A stretch of 64,000 nucleotides of DNA from Lantana camara (taxonomy: Eukaryota; Streptophyta; Magnoliopsida; Lamiales; Verbenaceae). Below the pieces are notes generated by a model. That model saw only the letters and a list, made by a program, of their open reading frames with translations, did not search any database and was not told where the DNA came from. The stretch spans positions 8,071,001 to 8,135,000 of the forward strand of contig CM074865.1 in assembly GCA_037501455.1 (NCBI GenBank). Direction: 5' to 3'. Positions 57,623 to 64,000 of this stretch are shown in pieces. The first letter of the stretch is position 1. Each line of letters opens with the position of its first letter. Position numbers and translations under genes: made by a program.

Positions 57623-60224
57623 GTTAATTGTATACGACTTATATGAATTACTTGAACTTATATGAATTTATTTGAATTAATTTTGTATATGATTTATTCG
57701 TTTTAATTAAGTTGGCCTTATTTGGACCCGTAATTGTTGAACCGAACCAACTTGAACCGGGAACCTTGAACCGAACCCGTGAACCGAACCGGTTCAGCCT
57801 TAAAGGCTGAACCATTCTTCTTTCTCCTTCATTTTACGTTCAAAGCAGCAGCAACTCTTGAGCAAGAGCCAAACCCTCAAGTTGATCATCCAACTTCCCA
57901 AGCCAATATCTCTCTCGTTTCTTCGTCTTTTCTCGAACTTAGGTAGGTTTCGGAATCCCCTCGTCGTGCTCGTCGTTTCTATGGTTTAATTTCTGAGTTT
58001 GGAGTGAGTTTTATATGCCTTTGCTTCCCTACGTGAATAGTAAGGGTTTAATGAAAAACTTGGATACTTGCTCTTTGCTTGAGGTACTTGATTCCTAGCT
58101 TCATTTATGAGTTATATAGGTTGTATATGTTGTATTTATTGCATTTAATCTTTGGTTGGTTGAGCATTTATGAATGATCATGATTTTTGCTTGAATATTG
58201 CATTCCCTTGATCATGCCTTTTAATTCCGTTTTCTTGAGTTATTTGAGTGTTTATATGTCAAACATGATTTATTTGAATTGTTTGTGCATTTTGAGAAGT
58301 TGTGGCAATTTTAAGGGTTGGATTTTGGCCATTTTTGGCACCAAAATGGAGCTCCCCTGTTTCTGTAAAAATTTTCTGCTCCAGCTTTTCGAACCAGGCC
58401 GGAACGGCCGTTCCCGCCCAGTTTCAAACTGGGAACAACCGTTCCCAGGCCAAATTACTGTTCATGCCGAGAGTGGGAACGACCGTTCCCAGTTTGTACT
58501 GGGAACGGGAACGGCCGTTCCCATGGCCGGAACCCTTCTACTGGGTCAAATCCGCGAGGGTGGATTTTTCCCTTTGGAAAAATCCATGGGGGTGGATTTG
58601 AGGCAGTAGCTTTGGAAAAACCCATGCGGGTGGATTTTGCCCTTTGGAAAAATCCGTGGGGGTGGATTTTTCCCTTTGAGACCTAGAAACTGCCACTGCT
58701 TCTCATTACTTTAATTATGCAATTTCATGACTTTAAATGCTTTTCTTTTGCATATTAATTGTTATAATTTGATTGTTTTGCATAAATAATTGTGAATAGG
58801 TATGTTATGTTATGATTTGTGAATTATATGACTTAATTGTAACATTTTATATGTGAACATGAATTATGCATTTGCCGAGCGTCTTCTTTGGTTCATATAG
58901 AGTCTAAGTCTTGGGCTTTCGTGTTTTCTTTTCAGAGGAGGTTCCAGTTGACGAGCCCGAGGCGTAGGTTGTTCACGTCGGCTCGCTTTTTGTCACGCAC
59001 AAGGTGAGGTTTAGGAATTTTATTAGCTAAGCGACCTAAAGCCTTATGTGATGTTTTCAGGCCGTGCATGTGACTATATATTATATATATAGATATGTAT
59101 GTGTTGATTAGAATATGTTTATGATCTTGTGAACAACTTTGTTTTGGGAAAAGATATTAAATAAGCTTATGTAAGCTATGTTTTGGAAAAAGGCTTTACA
59201 ATTCTGTTAGCGAGATTGCCATGAAAGATTTGGCATTTGTTATGATATGATTTGTATGTGTGGATCCAAGGAGCTACGGGTAAGGAACCCTCGGGACGGT
59301 TCGGGCCGTCGAGGTTCGGCCTGTGCGTAGTCTCCATCCGATATATCACACGCGACCCCTGGGAGTTTGGGAAGGTGTGATATTTCGATGCCTTCGGCGT
59401 AAAAACCGGGGAGGGCACGATGTGGGTTCGCTACCCCTCGTGAGTCTGTATATGTTTGGATGGTTAGGGCCGCCGGTGGCTCTTCCATCATTGGTGTAGA
59501 GGAGAGTGTATGATTTCCGTTTTGTTTGTTCTGAGGAGTAAAGGTTGGAAGCTCGTTCTCGCCGAGCATTATGTTTTGTTATGTATGTTTGAGAAGTATG
59601 AATCGGGATAGTGTTTATGAAATGTTTTAAGGTATATGTAATTGTTTTGGAAAGTTTTAGTTTGTAAAACCTATTCCGGTCCATAATTTCGCCCTTTGCT
59701 TTGTGCTCTGCTCTATATATATGTAGGGTGTGGGTGTGCGTTAGCCCCCTCACTCAGTCAGTTGACTGACTCCTCGTTTACTCTTTTAGTTGCAGGTTTT
59801 GGGAGCGTGAGCTAGGCGGAGAAGTGTGTCGTCTGTTGCACTTGTCAGTCTAGGTCTCGTTAGGTGCATTTACATACCTGCACTTTATTATTTTGTAGTT
59901 GTATAGTTATGATTTGTATATACTTACTTACCATTTCGTTCGAGCCGGGATGGCTTTTGTACAGGATGTGTTGGTACCTATATGTAAATACTATTTGGCT
60001 AATTAGGTGTTGGTACCTATATATATATACATGTGATGATTTTGCTTGTGGCTTTTATTATTCGCTTCCGCATACTCTGATTCTGTTTAGTTTAGCTCCG
60101 CCTAGCCTAGAGTGTGTGTTTGGTCTCCCGTTCGCTATGATTCGGATTCGGGTGCGGACATCCCATTTCGTATTCGGGTTCGGATTATGGTGCGGGGGAT
60201 GTGGCCCTACGTGTGGGTGCTACA
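57559..60224 (+). repeat. Tekay 3' LTR
   Basis: It is 2666 bp and pairs with 50173-52837. It has one extra base in the palindrome cluster (GGCCGTTCCC against GGCCTTCCC). It is followed by the target duplication AATAA at 60225-60229. Confidence 0.96.
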
Positions 60225-60229
60225 AATAA

Positions 60230-61200
60230 AACCTAACATGATGAATTCAGAATTGATTCATGAGTTTAGACCATACTTAAGGTCAAAATTTCTGAGTTCA
60301 ATATCATATATAATTTTCGAAAACTCTTAATTTTATTTGTATCAAGTATCTCAAATCGAATAATTAAAATATGGAGTTTAATATATATAATAGTTTCACA
60401 ATCCTCCTTTTAGAAATTAACTTTAGGTGTGAGTTAGTCCAGACGGAATGGATGTAATTAAACTTGGATGAATCGATATAACGAGAAATCAAGTGTTTTA
60501 TATATGACAGTGTAATTAATGAAAAATTTAGGGAGAACATTAATCAAACGATAAATGTAATATATTTATTATTTTAATCGATTGTTATTTATACACATAA
60601 TACATGACACGTACATATAATTAAACTAAAAGATGAAACTCAAGTGAAACTCAAAAATCTAAGTCCGGATTTTTCTCTATATACACAACACTTAAATTAT
60701 TTGTAAACTCGAGGAATTTCCAAAAGTCGAAAAGAGCTAATATCACTGACCGTGACGCTCATAATCACGCCAGCCCTAAATTCCGCTGACCGATTGGACG
60801 GTGACCAAAGTTCCTTCTTTCCTGTGACCCTGACTTCCATTTCCTCATTTGGTTAATTAATTATTTTTAATTTCTAAAAAAGATAATTTAAATTAAAAAT
60901 AATAATAAACCAAGTGCCCTAAATTATCATCATCATGGGAAAGAAAAAGCAGAGCGTGTTTTCCGGTGCAAGGACAAGCAAAAGCCGAGATAGCACGCCA
61001 CGTGGCCGTCCCTCAGCCGTCCGATCACCATGCAACGGCTGGGATTTAGTTTCTTGATAAGGGCCGAGTTCTTTATCGCCCAAACTGCGAGAGAAACTGT
61101 GGAAAGCAAGTTGCAAGACTTTCTCCTCAAACCCAAGAATCAAGAATTCAAGATCACCCCACGCCACAAAAACCCCATTAAAACTAAACTCTGATACTGT
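60230..61200. other. Intergenic DNA and distal promoter of the SRS gene
   Basis: No gene is supported; an open frame on the minus strand near 60919-61263 is the complement of the GA-rich leader. The region is AT-rich up to about 60900 and then more balanced, consistent with promoter DNA. Confidence 0.55.
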
Positions 61201-61205
61201 TGTCT

Positions 61206-61411
61206 GAGAGAGAGAGAGCGAGAGCGAGAGAGAGAGAGTTGTGGGGAGGAAGAAGACGGACAATATTGAAGGATGTCTTAAATGGATCAGGTTGCAGTGG
61301 CGCCTAATGGCGGCGGTTGCAGGGCTGTGACTTTAATGCATCCATCCCAAACACAGACAGAGAAATTCATTTCAAGACTGAGAGAGAAAGAGAGAGATTG
61401 AGAGAGAGAGA
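61206..61411 (+). promoter_or_regulatory. Two GA-repeat tracts in the SRS leader or core promoter
   Basis: GA-rich tracts lie at 61206-61238 and 61377-61411, 360-560 bp upstream of the ATG. Plant BBR/BPC proteins bind GA repeats in promoters and leaders of developmental genes. Whether they are transcribed here is unknown. Confidence 0.55.
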
Positions 61412-61728
61412 ACGCTTTTCTATGTTTCCATGCCTTTTCTCTCCAAACCTAAGAAATTCCTAAATTTTGATATCGAAAAAAGCTGCAAACAGAGAACAAA
61501 CCCCCAAAACACACACAAACACGCACTACACGGAGTGAATGTAGTCTGTCAGCGTTAGAAAAATCCACACACACAGAGACACGCAGAGAGGGATATGATA
61601 TATACATGCATATATGCTTCTTAGTACGTGTGGGCCATTATTTATTACACTATATATGATAAACTAGCTAGTCCCATTAATCAAATTAATAACATCTTGA
61701 CATTAGGTTTCTCTTTCTGATATCTGCT

Positions 61729-61767
61729 ATGGATTTTGATTCCGAATCGAGCTCAGAATTGGGTTAA
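61729..61767 (+). CDS. Upstream ORF of 12 codons overlapping the SRS start (TAATG)
   Basis: An ATG at 61729 opens a 12-codon frame ([12 protein letters not shown]) whose TAA stop at 61765-61767 shares its last A with the ATG of the SRS gene. If the mRNA includes this stretch, ribosomes would terminate exactly at the main start. The peptide is acidic and serine-rich, with no known function. Confidence 0.5.
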   Translation: MDFDSESSSELG

Positions 61768-63049
61768 TGTCTGGGTTTTTCTCGCTCGTCGGCAAAGGCC
61801 AAGAACAAGACCAGCAAACGGATAACAGTAGCCACAGCTTGTTTCTGTTCAAGAATCCGGAGATCTACGACAAGGGTTTTGAGCTATGGCAGCAAAACTA
61901 TCAATTGAATCAACAAAGACTGAATCTTCAAACCAGTAATTACATCGATGATCATCATCATCATCATCATCCTTCGAGCTTTGATTACAGATCCAGAGAA
62001 GCTAGGGTTATGATTAATCAAGGGAGAGGTGCTGGAAACGACACCGTTAGCTGCCAGGACTGCGGCAACCAGGCCAAGAAAGATTGTGTGCATATGAGGT
62101 GTAGGACGTGCTGCAAGAGCCGAGGGCTTCCATGCCAGACACACGTGAAGAGCACGTGGGTTCCGGCGGCGAAACGCCGCGAGAGGCTGCTGATGAGCGG
62201 CGGAGAAAACCCTAAACGGCTGAGGGATAGTCCCGGCGGCGGCGGAAGTGGTGGTGGAGATGGACGGGGCCCTAGTCTTGCTTCAGGTGATGTTGTGGGT
62301 TTTGAATTCTTGAAAATTGTGGAGAGATTAGGTCTTAGGCTCAATAAAGTCTAAATAATTGGGAGGAAAAATAATTGAAAATTTAAAATTTCGTGAAATT
62401 ATTGTACTGGTTTATATAAATATCCATAAATTAAAGCTTGCGACTGATGATCTTATAATGAAGTCCGTCCTCCATTCTTGCTTCAAAACCAACGGCCACA
62501 CTCGCTTTAACTTTACTCTTTATTACACTGTTACAGAGTAAAACTGACGCAGATAAAGTCTGATCTGAAGAATTGGTCAAGAAAATTGCTCAAGTGTTTT
62601 GTTTTCCTGTCAAGAATTTCCTCCATGGTCAAATTTACTATTTTTTCCTGATTATTGTTTGATTTTCTTGATTAGGGTTTGAAGTGGGCCATTTTCCGGC
62701 GGAGCTCAACTCTCCGGCGGTGTTTCGGTGCGTTAAAGTGAGCGCAATGGATGATGCGGAGGAGCATTTAGCTTATCAGACCGCCGTCAACATCGGCGGC
62801 CATGTTTTCAAGGGTATTCTCTACGATCAAGGCCCCGAAAGCCGCTACCCCGGCGGCGGAGGCGGGGAGAGTTCCGGCGGAGGATCGCACCAGCAGCCGC
62901 TTGATTTCATTGCCCCCTCGGCTGCGGTGGGGACAACCTCCGCCGGCGCCACCACCGGCGGCAACATGCTTGAGTACCCTTCGGTTTATCATAGTCAAGT
63001 TGGTGGTTATATGGCGGGTACGCAATTCTTCCTCCCACCAAGACCTTAG
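61767..63049 (+). CDS. SRS: SHI-related sequence (SRS/STYLISH family) transcription factor
   Basis: SRS proteins are plant-specific activators that bind promoters of auxin-synthesis genes such as YUCCA and shape gynoecium, stamens, leaves and lateral roots. Exons are 61767-62286 and 62676-63049, with a GT-AG intron of 389 bp; the joint reads [13 protein letters not shown]. The product is 297 residues. Residues 1-75 include [28 protein letters not shown] and a six-histidine run. The RING-like zinc finger at about 93-125 reads [26 protein letters not shown], then [15 protein letters not shown] glycine-rich linker precedes the IGGH domain in exon 2 ([35 protein letters not shown]), which mediates dimerisation in the family. 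The tail is Gly/Ser-rich. A run-on in the intron would stop soon after 62286, supporting the splice. The exact subfamily (SHI, STY, LRP1, SRS5) is not settled. Confidence 0.93.
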
Positions 63050-64000
63050 AAGAAAGAAATGGTGTTTGATTTGATCATGATCTTGTTGATAAAAAGATTT
63101 GATTTAATTTCTGATTAACTTTTGCTATGTATTTGATAATATTTGAGCCTATTTTTACAAGCATTGGAGGATATCAAGAAGGAAGGCATCGGGATATGTT
63201 TTTGATTTTATTATATATGTTTTGTTTCGATTTTCAAGTATGATTTGGTGCATTTTGTTCATGTTAACGTTGTCATATACCTTTTGTGCAACATGTGGAT
63301 CTGTGTATCTTGCATTTTTTCATGTGTGTATATATATGTTAGTTTCGTTATGGAGAAATTGAAAATTTGATATATCAAACTTAGATCATTCGAGCATTTT
63401 CAGTATATTTCATTTATTGGTGATAAAATAAGATCATATGTTAAAAGTTATGAAATTTAATATATTTTTTTATTGTAACCCGATTTTGTTTATTGGAAAC
63501 ACGATTCGATGAACTAGGAGTTCAGAACATGTAAATTCAAGGAAGCAAAATCAATTTTCTGTAAAAAAATATGAATGAAATTGGTTGATTTTGAAAATAT
63601 GGTAATATTTTGTCTTTGGAAAATGAAATATATCAAAAATACTGAATGGGTCGTATTGGTATATCAAATTGACAATTTCGTGTATTAGAATTACAATTAT
63701 TTATTCATTTAATTTTAATGGAGGGTAACTTATTTAGGGGAACAAATTTGTGTATTTGAATAGCTAAAAATATTAATTATGAATAGCAGCACATTTGTTT
63801 AGACATAAAACGTGCTTAATATATAAACTAATCGAACGCATTTGAGTTAAATTGCTATAAAGAATGATTAGGTCTAGATTGACGAGATGGTTTTGCTACA
63901 TTATTGTGCAAGATTTTGTTTAGAGATTCAACGAAAAGAAGAAGGGTTTTGGCGGTCCAACACTAGAGGTCTTCCAAACAAGGGCAAATGTCACTTTATT
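63050..64000. other. 3' flank of the SRS gene, AT-rich intergenic DNA
   Basis: No further gene is recognisable. The beginning is probably 3' UTR. No classical AATAAA lies within the first 300 bp. Confidence 0.5.

Larger units (their letters stand above)
50173..60224 (+). mobile_element. Complete, young Tekay/Del-lineage Ty3/gypsy retrotransposon
   Basis: The element is 10052 bp, flanked by AATAA at 50168-50172 and 60225-60229. Order is 5' LTR, initiator-Met primer site, gag-pol with a C-terminal chromodomain, polypurine tract, 3' LTR. By eye the LTRs differ at about seven bases and one 1-bp indel over 2665 bp (near 0.3%), implying a recent insertion. The only clear lesion in the coding region is one in-frame TAG. 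The chromodomain and the RT and integrase signatures place it in the Tekay (Del) group of chromoviruses. Confidence 0.96.

Noticed and set aside
60919..61263. Minus-strand frame with a serine/leucine repeat upstream of SRS
   Set aside because: It is the complement of the GA microsatellite and has no other support.

Overview
The window is nuclear DNA of a flowering plant, most likely a eudicot. The evidence is GT-AG introns in plant-type genes, an SHI/STYLISH (SRS) transcription factor (a plant-only family), two alpha-COP genes, and nested LTR retrotransposons of the plant Ty3/gypsy Tekay, Athila and Tat lineages. Nothing prokaryotic is present. All assignments come from reading the sequence and its translations; no database was searched.

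Layout. Positions 1-3605 hold the end of a minus-strand Tekay-like LTR element: a non-coding interior, an initiator-Met primer site and a truncated LTR. From 3606 to about 31815 lies one Tat-lineage element on the plus strand, with a decayed gag-pol (3606-9777), an antisense intron-containing extra gene (30675-28028) and a 3' LTR (about 31048-31815). It is split by an Athila-like element on the minus strand (10207-27957, TSD TTCAC). That element is itself split by two solo LTRs: a Tekay-type one (16537-19847, TSD GGGGA) and an unassigned one (21496-23451, TSD CAACC). Removing each insertion rejoins the reading of its host.

From about 32075 to 45950 there is a tandem duplication of a complete gene for the coatomer alpha subunit (alpha-COP, COPI coat). 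Each copy has three coding exons, with predicted products of 1220 and 1219 residues. The two copies form a mosaic of near-identical and 5-6% diverged tracts. Positions 45.5-50.2 kb are AT-rich and hold inverted-repeat elements and microsatellites. Positions 50173-60224 are a complete, very young Tekay/Del element (LTRs of 2665 and 2666 bp, TSD AATAA) whose single gag-pol frame is broken by one TAG codon. The last segment (60.2-64 kb) carries an SRS gene in two exons, with GA-rich leader sequence and a short upstream ORF whose stop overlaps the main start.

The host genes are three: two alpha-COP copies, which act in Golgi-to-ER vesicle coats, and one SRS regulator of auxin synthesis and organ development. 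Everything else with coding capacity belongs to retrotransposons. The most interesting items are the alpha-COP mosaic, the antisense Tat gene with its own TATA box and introns, a cluster of CGGCCG palindromes found at the same offset in two different Tekay-type LTRs, and the TAATG uORF junction of the SRS gene.
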